Assembly: GCA_037349315.1 (NCBI GenBank) | Contig: JBAIAC010000027.1 | Coordinates: forward strand, 16,043,501-16,107,500 | DNA length: 64,000 nucleotides | Reading direction: 5' to 3' | Source: Chelydra serpentina | Lineage: Eukaryota; Chordata; Testudines; Chelydridae | Shown: positions 39,501-53,300 of the stretch, one piece after another | How positions within the stretch are numbered: the first letter of the stretch is position 1 | Layout: each line of letters starts with the position of its first letter | Notes under the pieces: model-generated | What the model was told of the DNA's origin: nothing | Seen by the model: only the letters and a program-made list of their open reading frames with translations | Databases searched by the model: none | Position numbers and translations under genes: made by a program

Positions 39501-42500
39501 GTATTTAAAAGTATGTGGAGAGCAAAGGATTATCCAGTTAAGAAGCTTCACTTTGATAGCTGGGAAGGTTCAGACCAGGGGTGGCCAACCTGTGGCTCCG
39601 GAGCCACATGCGGCTCTTCAGAAGTTAACATGCGGCTCCTTGTATAGGCACCGACTCCAGGGCAGGAGCTACAGGCGCCAACTTTCCAATGTGCCAGGGG
39701 GTGCTCACTGCTCAATCCCGTGCTCTGCCACAGGCCCTGCCCCCACTCCACCCCTTCCCACACCCTCCCTTGAGCCTGCCGTCCCCTTGCTCCACTCCCT
39801 CCCCTCCAGAGCCTCCTGCACGCCACTATACAGCTGATTGGGAGGTGGGGGAGGGAGAGGGAGGCGCTGATCGGTGGGGCTGCCAGTGGGTGGGAGGTGC
39901 TGGGAGCGACCGGGAGGGGAAGCTGATGGGGAGGCTGCTGATGTATTACTGTGGCTCTTTGGCAATGTATATTGGTAAATTCTGGCTCCTTCTCAGGCTC
40001 AGGTTGGCCACCCCTGGTTCAGACATATAGGTATGGACTCTCCTGTTTTCTTATTGGTTGAGTCAAAAATGGATCAGGGATTAGCAGGAATAGTGAAAGG
40101 AGGACATAATTATTTAATTCACCAGATCAATTGTGGGTTATCAGTTTCCCCCATTTTGTCTGTTTCATGAGATAACACGTGTATTTTTTTGCCTACTGAC
40201 TCTGTGTAGTGCTAAACAGAAGTTTGTGCTGTTTTTGACTATACTTGCGATATTTTCAGTACAAAGGAAGTGATAAGAAGACAGCTCACTATCCAAGCAT
40301 TTTTATTCTGTACCAAAAGCGAAGACAAAACATTTTATCAATACACACCAACAAAAATGAGGAAAATGTGTAGCTGTAGCAAAACTATGCCCTCATGAAG
40401 GAATTCATGTCACCAGTTTTAAATGCGCTTCTGCTTTATTGGAATGTTATTCCCACATTAATCATTGACTTAAATATATTTGTCTAGTTTTAACTTCATG
40501 CTTAGTGCTAGGAGAGGACTTGCCAGCATCTCTCTCTTGCTGTGATTCCTATAAAAAACTTGACAACAGTTAGACTGCAGCCTATCCTACCGATCTCCCT
40601 TGTACTCTCTTGCTGGTCTATGTGTCTAGCCACATGTTGCCTTTTGTTTTATACTTTAGATTATAAATTCTTTGTGGGCGGGTACTGTCTTTCTCTTTGT
40701 TCTGTGTTTGTAAAGCCTGGCATAATTGGACCCTGACCCATGACTGGGCCTCCCAGGCACTATGATAATACCAAATGATAAGTATAATAAACTGAGCCTA
40801 GAGGAAAATTCCAACATGCCTGGGGTTTTTTTTCCTTCTAGTAAAAGACTACCAGTTGGCTCAGAAATGTGAACAAGGAAGCACTGAATCCCAAACCCAG
40901 CTGAGACAGTATCTCCAGCATTTTGGTTTTATAACCAGCCACCTTTTGCAGACCAGCATGGACAGTAGCTATGCAGAGGCAGTGGAAGCCACCTGGGTCT
41001 TGTCTCTTGCTCTTAAAGGATTGTACAGAACACTTAAGGTGATTTTTTTGTTTGTTTGTTTTAAATGTCTGACCAGCTACATAAAAGTTTGGAGTGAGGA
41101 CTGTGAGCTGTCTGGGTTGAGGCCATTCTATGTGTGCAGCACCTCACATAATGGGGACCTGATCCTTGAGGGGTTCTAGACATTATCATAACAGAAATAA
41201 TAATAGCCAAGGTCACCTGTCAGACCTGGCAGTCAGACCAAGGTCACTTGTCAGACCAAGCCAGTCACTTGTCAGACCTTGCATCCTCTGCACATAGAGG
41301 CTGAGAGCACAGCTCAAAAGAGTAGATTAAGGAATATTGTTGACATACGTTTGATCAATTTTCCTCTGTGATAAGGCTGACTGTGAAGATGCTGGACCAT
41401 AACTATAGATTTGGGTCAGAGTGGAGGAAATACTGGGGGGAGGGAGAAATTCTCAAAACTCTGAGGAAAAAATTATGCATTTGAGTTCATCTGGCCTTTT
41501 TTTTATTGTGCAGAGTACAATTAGTTTCACTCTGATAACAATGAGGTGGTAGTGGTATTACACATCTCATTGCGACTACTTCTAAAGACTTGAGTAGTGA
41601 GAATCTCTATAGTTTTGCTGGAATTAAAAAAAAATAAATTTCTCCTTTATTTTTCTCATAAAGAAGGTCCTGCTCTGTGAGAATTGTGTAGTATCCGGCA
41701 GCTCTCACAATAACTTTTCTCTCTCTTTGACAGACTCATGCTTTTGAGGAGATCCAAGCAGCCTTTCTTCAGTCAGGCTTACTTAAGCTGCTGGTGAAGA
41801 AGTGCAGCAAAGGAACTGGTTTCAGTAAGACATGGCTTCTCAGAGACTTGGAGGTAAGAGAATAAGTAACGTTTTGTGAAAGAGTCAGTGTAGCCATTGG
41901 CATAAAAGCTCAGGGCATTGCATTTTCGCCACGTTAAACTCCTTTGAAGTGTTATTATTTATATATTAAATATATTTATCATTTTGTTCCCAGAATGTGA
42001 TGGAAAATACATTTTGAGTGATGCTAGTATTGAACTGATTTAACCTGAGATTTTTGAAGGGGCGTAATGGGGGTAGGAGCCAAAGTCTACTTGCTATATT
42101 TTTTCAATTCCTTTTAGCCCTTTTGAAAACTCCAGCTTTTAACTTCAAAAATCTTATCAGTAGATCTCCAAGAGACCTATTAGATATTGATGCTGTACAC
42201 AGTACTTGAGCAGATACACATGAATCATTACAATAGTGTAAATGCTGGGAGATCCAACATATACACTTGGACACTTTGTTCTTTTGAACATCTGTTATTG
42301 CAGGGAGAATTGGCAGGGTGCTTTTCTATGTTATGGCAACAGACAAAGCTCTATGAAGTTTTTCTCATGGTGTCTGTACTAGCCTTGATGGTTACAGTTG
42401 ATATAAATTGGCAAGACCAAGATGATGTGTTACCCTGCTGCTCTTCCTAATAATGAGTAGTTAATGTTACGGTGCATACTGGATCCAAATATCTAACTTG

Positions 42501-44307
42501 TTTCTTTTTCAGGAAAGGAACTGTGGCTAAAAAACACCATTTTGCCTGTTCATGATAATTGCAGCTAACTATATTGTGTTCCCATCTTGGAGTGCTTGAA
42601 TATTAATGTACTCAAACTTGTTGAAGAATTAGTTTTGTTCTTAGTTGTTTTTGTTTGTTTTGAATGTATGGTTAATTATTTGAGATGTCTTCATAGAAGC
42701 CTGTAAAGTGTAAAGCATTTATGGAATGGGAAATGCTGTTTAAGTGCTGTTCATCTTTAGAAAAGCATGTGTTAATAAACTTGGCCGAAGTGTTTATAAT
42801 GTTCTTACAAGTGCCAATTGCACATACACTAATACTATCTACAGGTGTTATACCATATGTTGCCTTTTTCCATGCAGATTTTGTCAATCATGCTGTACTC
42901 CTCAAAGAAGGAGATCAGTTCCCTGGCTGAACGTGAGGATACAGAACTAGAGGAAAGGGACCGAGATCAGGACGTGGACCAATCCATCAGTCCCATTGAT
43001 CTGGATCAGAGCAAACTTGATCCTCTAGAGGGCTTGGATGAAGCAACTAAAATATGTTTCTTGGTACTTATTAGACTGTTTTCCCCCTTTTTGAAGATAT
43101 TGTGCCTCATTTGGATTACACAAAATTGTTTCCATATGTTGGTCTTTAATGCAGATTTTACTTTTTAAAATTTTTAGTTATTAATAAACTGATTCTTGTA
43201 TTATTGCCTAGATTAAGTATAATTTGATGCTTGGACTGGAATAATAAATATTACTAATATTTTTAGTAAAGTATTGCTGTAGAGATTATGAAATTCATAA
43301 ATCCTTTATTCATGTGCTGAACAAGAAAATGTGTGTGTAGATAACTCCTATTAAAATTCACCTTTCCTCACCTAACCTTACGTCCGTTTTATTTCAGATG
43401 ACGCATGATGCACTCAATGCACCTTTGCATATTCTTCGTGCCATGTATGAGCTGCAGATGAAAAGAACAGATTCTTTCTTCCTCGAAGTTCAAAAAAGGT
43501 AAGTGAATTACTGAATCCAGCAGAAAAACAGTCATTGAATGTGAAAGTTAACTTTTACTCAGTTAACAGGGAAGCTAAGCAGAAACTGCTATACGGAAAA
43601 GGATATGGAACTGCTTTGTAGTGCTTCGTAAAATGTAATTGGAAAATTGACTCCTGTTACATTTGGAACTGTAGATGTGAGGACAGAAGCTAACATTTTT
43701 GAAATACGTTGTATGTTCCTTTGGATAACTTTATTCACATGTACAGTATATCTCTGTAGAAGAAACTGCTTTTATGGATGGAAAGTCAGCGAGATACCAG
43801 TATTTCTCAAATGTCATCCTAACTGAGGAAGAGTGATGTGCATAGACTTACTGGCACTCAGAGCAGCTTCTGGTACCATCTGCTTATTACAAAATCAGGT
43901 TGCAAGACATGAACATATTTTTTCAGTTAATAAGATCAAAAGAGAATATTAGTTGATTTGACCTCAGAAAAGAGTAAGACAGTATTTGGATAAGAGCTTT
44001 TTAAATGCAAGTCAGGGAAGCTTTAAATGCAAATATATCTTTTTTTTTTTTTTTTTTTAAAGTTCCTTGAGTGCAAAAGCTTATGCTGAAATAAATTTGT
44101 TAGTCTCTAAGGTGCCACAAATACTCCTGTTCTTTTTATCGACTGCAAAATTTGTCACTCTTAAGGTTTGATGGAGATGTAATTACAACAGATGAAAAGA
44201 TCCGAACACTGGCCCAGAAATGGCAACCCAGCAAGCGTTTGAGATTGGAAGAGCAGAGTTCGAAAGCAGTGGATACAGATATGATCATCTTACCATGTTT
44301 GGTGTGT

Positions 44308-44347
<40 letters not shown>

Positions 44348-47300
44348 AAGACTTAGTGATTCAAATAATTTAGAAGGTCCAAATTTAAGATTGTTGTTAG
44401 AGCTCCTGAGAGTAATCTGTTTTATTGTGTAAAAAGAATAGGCAAGAGATCAGCAAGAATTTAGCTTTCTTCTCTGCAGCCTCTCTCTTGAAGATCTAGA
44501 AGAACTAGATTTTAGATCAGGAGAACAAATATGACTTTACTGGAATGCTATGAATTCCCTATTTCATACAAGAGAGATTTTACCTAATATACAACCGTAA
44601 ACATGTACACTGACCACCTCACTGCAGTTACCATATGAATAGTTTCAATAATACCAGAGAATGGGGAATCTGTTTTGCCAAAATGGACAGCATGACTCTA
44701 GTAGCAAAGAGAAGTTAAGTGAATACATAACTAGGTAGCAAGTGTCAATTAACCATGCATTAGGATGCAGCTAAAATGCAGGAAATCTTGAGTAGGGGCC
44801 CAACATGGACCCACTAGAGAAGCACAGGTATTATGGGCATCCCTAATCTTCACTTACAGGAAACACATATTTAAAACATTTATTAAAAAAACCCCAAAAA
44901 ACCAGCTTATTTAATACCTACTGGCTTCTACAAATGGATACATCTGTGTTTAGTACTGCAAAGATCTACAATATAGTGTCATGATAATTTATGGATGTTC
45001 TCATTTAATGACCATCCACCAAAAAATTAAGCATGGATTCGTAGTTTTTTAAGGCCAGAGGACATTATCATAATCTAGTATGATCTTCTGCATTGTATGG
45101 GTCATAGAATGTCATCCAGTCATTCCTGTATCTAGCCCACTGATTTGTAGTTGACGTGCAGCATGTCTTTTAGAAAAACAACCAGTCTTGATTTAAAGAC
45201 TCCAAGTAATGGAGAATTAACTACATATATTGGTAATCTGTTCCAGTGCTAAACTTACTTTCAGTGTTTTAAAAAAAAATTACACCTTGGTAGTCTTTGT
45301 ATACTTGATACATTAGTACATTTATGGCTTATCTAAAATGACACTGAAAAATTGATCCATTTTCTGCTAAACAAGAATGAAGATAGTAGATCAGTGTTTC
45401 GTACTGGGCATTTGAGTTCCTTAGTAGACTAGCATGGTTTGTGGAACATAGTGGTCTTTGACAGAAACGCCAGCTAGATCTTCACCAGAAGGTCAGAAAG
45501 GAAACAAACCTGCTAATTTCTTAGTCCCTCTTCAGTGGCTGTGATTACTGGGATAATCAGTAGTTACTATACATCTAACAGGAGAACCACAAAAAGAGTG
45601 GGGTGAGCATTATCACTATTGCTTCACCTGTACAATTCAGCTTAAGTTTACGTTCTTAGTGTTAGAATCAGATGGTTCTTGCCTGCACCACTGATATATA
45701 GTTTGTAACTATATCATTGGCACGCAAGGGCAAACTTAAGGTAAATTGTCCACAGGCAGGCTTAGTTGTGTTCTCTATGAAAGATTGGCGCGTGTAATTT
45801 TTGATGAGCCTAGTTATCAACCTAAAACCAGTGAATTAAACTTCTGGTCATAGATTTGTAGACACGAAGAAGTAAATTGCTCTGAATCTCTTTTCAGGCT
45901 TCTGCTTGTCTCTTGCAGTCAAAACCTGTACTCTGTGATAAAGCCACTGAAGAATCCAATCCCATTACCCAGAAACTGATAACCAACACGGAGAGTGATC
46001 TCCAGCTTAGCTATGCCAAACAGCGTCGCACCAAGAGTTCCATACTCTTGCACAAAGAGCTGGATTCCAGGAGCAAAAAAGCTGTGCGGGATTACCTGTA
46101 TCGGGTGAACGAGGCTACTGCTGTTCTTTATGCCAGGCATGTACTTGCCTCGTTGTTGGCTGAATGGCCTGATGACGAGGCAGTAAATGAAGAAATCCTG
46201 GAGCTTAGTGGCCCAGCGCACATGACTTACATTTTGGACATGATTATGCAGCTAGAGGAGAAGCAGCTATGGGAGAAGGTAAGTGGGCTGCATTTGTATG
46301 TCTGAATCAATCCGGTATGTACATAAACTTCCAGCTGACTAGCAAACTCCCAGAGATACTTGTGATTCTTTAAAAAAAAAATACAAAACAGTCAAAGACT
46401 TTAAGCTTCAAATCATGTATTTCTTCTACAATAAAAACTCCATCTTCAGTCAAAAATAAAGGGGTTTGACAATATTTTTACAAATTGACTTTGTGACCAA
46501 CAGAAAACTGAAAAACATACTTCTTGGATGCAGCTGTTTCAAATAAATGAGCAATTAGGATCGGGAAAATTCTGTTCTGCATAGAAGTCAATGGGATAAG
46601 GTGCCAAATTTGAGTGCTGTCTTTAGCTTGTTTTCAGTATGTAATTTTAAAAATTTGCGTTTTTGTTAAACGTTTGTTACAAGCAAACAAGGTCTAAGAA
46701 TTGTAGCTGAAGACAAGTAATAACTACCTAAATATCCATACAGCACCTAACCTAGTGGGTCTCCAGATTAGGGCTTTTGAACACTACTGGAATATTACTA
46801 ATAAAGTGTGTGTGCATGTCCAGGAAACAAATGCTCCTCCAATATCTTTCCTTGCATTATTCAGCTGGCTGTTTCATGATGCCTCATCTCAGCCCTGGCC
46901 TCTGTTGTACACATGCTTAAAGCTTAGGTTAAGAACTGGTGGTTGTTAAATAAATAAATTAATTAATTAAAAATGCAACTGTCCTGACTTCCTCATTAAT
47001 TTATGTACAGGAATTTGAGTCCATTTTGTCTTCACATATTCTTAATTTTTGCCTTCCTGAATTAAGTCAGAATCATCCATTGCCATAGGTATGTCCAGAC
47101 TTCCCAGGTACTGAAAGAAAGTAGCATTTTAAATTTTGTGATTATTTTTTTTTAAGTAAACATATAAAAGAACATTGCTGAAGGAATTCTCCATACATTT
47201 TTCTAAAACCAAAGGTTGGTTGTTAGTAAACATCCTGGTTATATCAATGTGGTTTTAAATTTACATTCCTTATTTGTCTTAGGCTTTATTTAGCTATCTC

Positions 47301-50300
47301 AATCTGTTGTGGCATGTGGGATTAGCCTTTATGCCAACATCTATGCAGTGAGGTTAGACAATTTCTGGCCTTTCAAAAGTTGTCTCAATACACAAGAATC
47401 TCACTAAAGCAACACGCAGGATTTGAAACGCAGTCCAAGGACTAAATTAAACCTTCCACATTTACAGGAGACAGTACGCTCACCTAATGAGGCCAGTTGG
47501 CAATTTCATTTGTGAGTTTCTCTTCAACTTCCTACTAGTGGCTTGTTTTCTCTCTTCTGAGGGCCTGTGTTGCTAAAACAATTTTTTTGTCAATCCTTGT
47601 CAAATCACTCTGCAAATGCTGATTGGGTCGCAAATTGACCTTGCATGATGTGTTGTTTCCTTAGATCTTGCAGAAAGTGCTGCATGGATGCAGTGAGAGC
47701 ATGTTGGGAACAATGGCACTGACTGCCTGTCAGTTTATGGAGGAACCCGGAATGGCAGTCCAAGTGCGGGAATCCAAACATCCTTATAACAACAATACTA
47801 ACTTTGAGGTAATTTACATATGTTACAGTGCAGTGACTATGCATGGGTTGTACATGAATTGAAGACATTGGATGGGATTCTTAAAAGCACCTGGGTGGCT
47901 TAGGGTGCCCAAGCCCTGTTGCCTTTCACTGGGTTCAGGCAATGGGACTTGAGTTCCTAACCTGTTGAGGCACTCCTGGAAAATCTCACTCATGACCTTT
48001 TGGTTAGCAGGGCATTCCCGATAATTGAAGTTTAACTTTGTACAAGAATATACAAGTAAGGCTCCCACTCAGTGAGGTACTTAAGTGTGAGCCTCATTTA
48101 AGCATGCAAGTAGTCCCGTTAACTTCATTGGGATTCCTCATGTGTTTAAAGCTAAACATGTGCTGAAGGACTTTTGCTGAATTTTATGGGTGTAATAGGC
48201 AACAAATTGTACTTTCATCCAAGGACCTGTTTCAACAAGCATCTCAAATTCTTGAGGCATCAGTGGAAAATTAGGTGTAAAACTTCTTCCTGTGTTTTTA
48301 GTTTTGGGCTACCTTTCCTCTACACACAGTCTTAATGATTCTCTTTTCCTGATATTAGTTGGCAGCACAGTACTAGTTAGAGAGTAAAAGGCAGCCATCT
48401 CTTCTAGGAGAGCACTCAACAGCACCATGAGTGACATCTTCCCAATGTCCCACATTGGGCAAAGAAATGAAGCAAAGAAAGGGGGCATGTGGCTAGAATA
48501 AAGAGGAATGTTCCCTTGGCTCAGAAATTCTCATGGCAACCCTGGGAGTTTTCTTAGCTTTTGTATGCAGTAGGAATTCTGTTGAGGGTTATTTAGTGCA
48601 TGTAATACTATCCTTTAAGATGTGCCCTGGAGGTCAGTATCTTGGAAACTGGCCTTCTGGATTAGTGCATCAGTTTACAGGCATACAGTGTAACTGTGCT
48701 TATTTAAACATGAGCACTACTAGAAATTAGATTTTGCAGACACTGCCAACTACATATAAGAATCGACAGCACTCTGCACTCTCTGAACTAGCCCACAATC
48801 AAACTAATGAAGACTCTTAAATAGAGATATCGTAATCTTTGTTATACCTTATTTGAAATCTGCCTTTTGAGTATTTGTATACAGATACAGTGCAATGGTA
48901 TGGGTGTCATCTGTTTGCCTTCCTCAGGATAAAGTTCATATTCCTGGTGCTATCTATCTCTCAATCAAATTTGACTCTCAGTGTAATACAGAAGAAGGTT
49001 GTGATGAGTTAATCATGTCCAGCAGCAGTGATTTTCAACAGGATCGGCACAGTTTCAGTGGATCTCTGCAGAAGTGGACTGATTTTGAGCTTCCAGGTAA
49101 ATGGGCTGTGTAGATATACAATGTATGTGAGTACAAACAAGTGTAGAGAGCTACTGATAGCCTGTGATGTGAGAGACCAAGATCTTAATGTCAGTTATAT
49201 CCCCTGATGTTCATGGCATACATGGAAAAACTTCTGCTCTTATCCCATCCCCTCTTTGCTCAAATAAATTTTGTGTTCTGCATTTACTTCATAGAACTAG
49301 CCTGAAAGCAACAAGATGAAATTCAATAAAGACAAGTGCAAAGTACTACACTTAGGAAGGAAAAATAAAATCTGCAACTACAAAATGTGCAATAACTGGC
49401 TAGGCATAGTACTGCTGAGAAAGATTTGGGGGTTATAATGAATCACAAATTCAGTACAAGCCGACAATGTGATACAGTTGTGCCAAAGATTAATATCGTT
49501 CTGGGGTGTATTAACAGAAGCATTGTGTAAAATGCAGGAGGTAATTGTTCCACTCTGCTTGGCACTGGTGAGGTCTCAGCTGGAGTATTGTGTCCAAATC
49601 TGGGCTCCCACAAGTTGGAGGAAGTCCAGAGGAGAGCAACAAAAATATCAAAAAGATTTTAAAAAACTGATCTATGAGGAAAGGTTTAAAAAAAGGGGGG
49701 GGGGCATGTTTAGTGTTGAGAAAAGAAGACGAAGAGGGGACCTAATTACAGTCTTCAGGTATGTTAAGAGCTGTTACAAAGAGGACCGTGATCAATTATT
49801 CTGTGTCTGCTGAAGGTAGGACAAGAAGTAATCGACTTAATCTGCAGCAAGGGAAATTTAGGTTAGATATTAGGAAAAACTTTCTAACTAGAAGGATAGT
49901 GAAGCACTGAAACAGGTTACCAAGGGAGATTGTGGAATTCCCATCATTGGAGGTTTCCAAGAACAAGTTAGACCAACAGCCTGTCAGGGATGGTCTAAGT
50001 AAATTTGCCCCACCTCAGTACACAGGGCTGGACTACACAACTTCTCTCAAGGTCTGTTCCAGTCCTACATTTCTATGATTCTGTGAGTGGACTCATTTTG
50101 CAAGTTATGCACTAACTTGACTATTGACTTATTGAGTGTCCTAGCATAGACTTCTGCTGCAGCATTGCAAGGGCTTTCTGACTTGGAGTGCTGGTGGCAT
50201 CTATAAGTAACCAAGTGGCTAGAAGTATTTTGTGTTTGGGATTATAGCTTGATAGCTACCGTGCCCTTTTATAACGTCATACCTTGAATATAAAAACAGC

Positions 50301-53300
50301 AAGAACTTCTTGGATTGCTCCACACTCTGATCAAAAACTGTTAAACTTTTTGAAAACTCTTCTTGAATTGAAGGGTTTACTTGTCACCAACTCGGAATGG
50401 CCAAATACAACAGTTTAATTCCTGTAGTGGATGTCTGCAATTCTGCACTACTTTTCTGACAAGTCATTTCAGAGCATCATCCCAGAAGTTATGTGAATAG
50501 CTAAGTGTCATGTGCCAGCTTATGGACATGGCATGGAAGCAAGGGGCTACTGACATTGAAATGAACAGTCATAGACATGTTGCTTTACGTACTGCCTTCC
50601 GTAGGCAGTGCACCAAAGAAAAGAAAAAAAGAGCTTCCTGGAAAGGAGCCTCTTGAAAAACATCCTTTGTACAGCAAAGAGGTTTCAGAAGCTTAAGGAC
50701 TCCCATCTGGTAATTAAAAGCAGTGATTCCTGCATTAGTAACTTACTACTTGTTCTTGTTAATGTACTGGAAATTCTGCTGGACATACAGGGGTTTTGGT
50801 TATCTCATAAATCATTAATCAGTTCTCAGTCAGAAAAAAAGAGGTTTACTAATGTGCACTACAGTTTCTTTTATAACACCCCCCCCCACACACACACACA
50901 CACACACTTGTTTGAAGCAACTATCTGACAAAAAATATAGAAAGCATTAATCTCTGTGTGTATTTTTATTCACTGGTGTCAGCTGTTCTGCATTCTGGAT
51001 CAGTCTCCCATTTGTCTTATGTTCTGTTCACTTTGGAATTACTAGAAGAGTAAAAGATGATTTCATCTAGAAGCAAATTATTTTAATAATTTTTCCTGCT
51101 GTATTCTATTCTTTGTTATAGTCCCTTATTGAGTTAATTTTTTTTTCTAATGTGGATGTTTTTTTCCTTCCCTGCTGCACAGGAGATACACTGTATTATC
51201 GGTTTACCTCTGACATGAGTAATACTGAATGGGGTTACAAGTTTACAGTGACAGCAGGTCACCTTGGAAGGTTCCAGACAGGTAAGCTCCATTCAAACTG
51301 TGACCAAAGGGACTTATTACAATTATTTTGATCCATGCTTTCACTTTTTTTTGGTATAAATATTCCTTGGCATATACTTTTTTTTAGGTTGCTTAGCATA
51401 GGCTTTTCCCCCTCAAGTGTTCTTAAGAGATGATAGAATCATAGAATATCAGGGTTGGAAGGGACCTTAGGAGGTCAGCTAGTCCAACCCCCTGCTCAAA
51501 GCAGGACCAATCCCCAATTTTTGCCCTGATCCCTAAATTGCCCCCTCAAGGACTGAACTCACAACCCTGGGTTTAGCAGGCCAATGCTCAAACCACTGAG
51601 CTATCCCTCCCCCCATGATATAGTGTTGTGACTTGATTCATTGTGTGACTTGGATTTTGATGAGTGACTTCTATTCGCACTGGCTCAACATTGATATCAT
51701 TATTGCTGAAGCTTGAAAACAGAGACCAGTCACAGACACAGTCTCCAGGATACTTGCCATCATTTATGCCCTGGGTTTAACAGGCCACTTCAGAGTTGTC
51801 ATAATAATGATAATTGTAAATTGAGGTAATTTAAGTTGTGTTTAAAGAATAATTATATCTGTTATGATGGACTGGTTCTGGTTTACATTTGCAGATACAG
51901 TGTGAAAGGCTTTGCTGGTTTATTTAACAGATTAATGATATTTTTAATAGTCTTTTGAAATATGCATCTGGATTGTGTATGCTTTGCAGTTATCTTAGGC
52001 CTACTGTACCTCCAATATTAACTAGGGTTCAAATTCTGTTGTCCTTCCCTGGGCAAAACACTCATTGCAAATATTAGGATTTTCAAAGATAGGTGTAAGG
52101 AATTTAGTCACATAACTCCCATTAATTTTTGCCCAAGAAAGGACTAAGGATGGCAGGAGTTGGCCCTTATTCTCTTTCTCCAGATCAAGTTTTGGTTTTT
52201 ATATCTTTATTTTTGTTTGTCATAACAATTCTAAATATATGGGGAGAAGACAATTGTGCAGGTAAGTAGAATGTCTTCCTCCAGAAATAACAGAGATTCT
52301 ATTCAATTCCAGGGTTTGAGATTCTGAAACAAATGCTATCGGAGGAAAGGGTGGTTCCACATCTCCCACTAGCCAAAATCTGGGAATGGCAGGTCGGAGT
52401 AGCATGCCGCCAGATTGGGCACCAGCGTTTAAAGGCCATCCACTTACTCCTGAAGATAGTGCAGTGCAGCAGCCACAGGTAAACACAGTGCTCCACATTG
52501 TGCACTAAACATACCTTTGAGGAGAGGGTTTGCTAAATTCAAGTCATGGCAGAGCCAGAGAATCGTCCTTTAAAATGATGGATATTAGTAGTGGCCAAAA
52601 ACTGTTGAAGTAGTGATGTTCTGAAAATATTTTTTTCCTTTTTCTAGATGGCTTTTAAAAAGATTCTGTGGAACAAATCCTTTAGCCAGAATAAATCAGA
52701 TTCCATGTTGATTCTATTAAAATAATTTAAGGATCCAAGGGTGAGTCTCCTCCTCTTAGTTAAAATGAGGAGATAAACATTGCCAGATTCAGTATTGCAA
52801 AAAGGGTGGTAACTTTCTTTTGATTTGTGGCAGTGCAAGCTGTATAAATGGAGCTATAGCTTCAGGTGAGTTAATTCTTGATTCTGGGTGGCAGAGGTGA
52901 TTGTGCTCGGCAGAAGTAGACAGTCAATATATGAACCCTCACTTCAGTTAGTGTTCAATTAAGTATAAGTAAAATCCTGAAGGCGCCAGCAACCTCCTGC
53001 TTTTTCTAGCTCAAAGGACACAGAAGTGTTGTGTTGATGTGTATGTATAAAAGTATTTTTGTAGCAATTTCAGACAGACATACAAAATTTGTATGAATCA
53101 TTGTGAATTTTGATACTTTAGCCCACATTGCTAGAAGGTATATAGCCATTGTTCAGTTATTTATTACTGAATGTGTATCTAATGCCTTCTTACATTTTGT
53201 GCTCAAAAAAACCTGTGCCTTTGTCTGTGGGCAACAATTTAATGTGGGGTAAAATCTTTATTATGGAAATAATACCCCAATAATACTTCACATTTTCTTC

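Noticed and set aside
39548..40030. Overlapping open frames of 86-113 residues on both strands
   Set aside because: All fall within the GC-rich non-autonomous transposon with its intact ends. Open on both strands because of composition.
50608..50928. 106-residue frame that could be an extra exon between 43 and 44
   Set aside because: Exons 43 and 44 already join in phase within a CUB-like strand pattern. The frame ends in a CA microsatellite.
31619..51614. tRNA genes at the A-box/B-box pairs
   Set aside because: The A- and B-box sequences belong to SINE heads. They are followed by the SINE body and CR1 tail, not by a tRNA acceptor stem.
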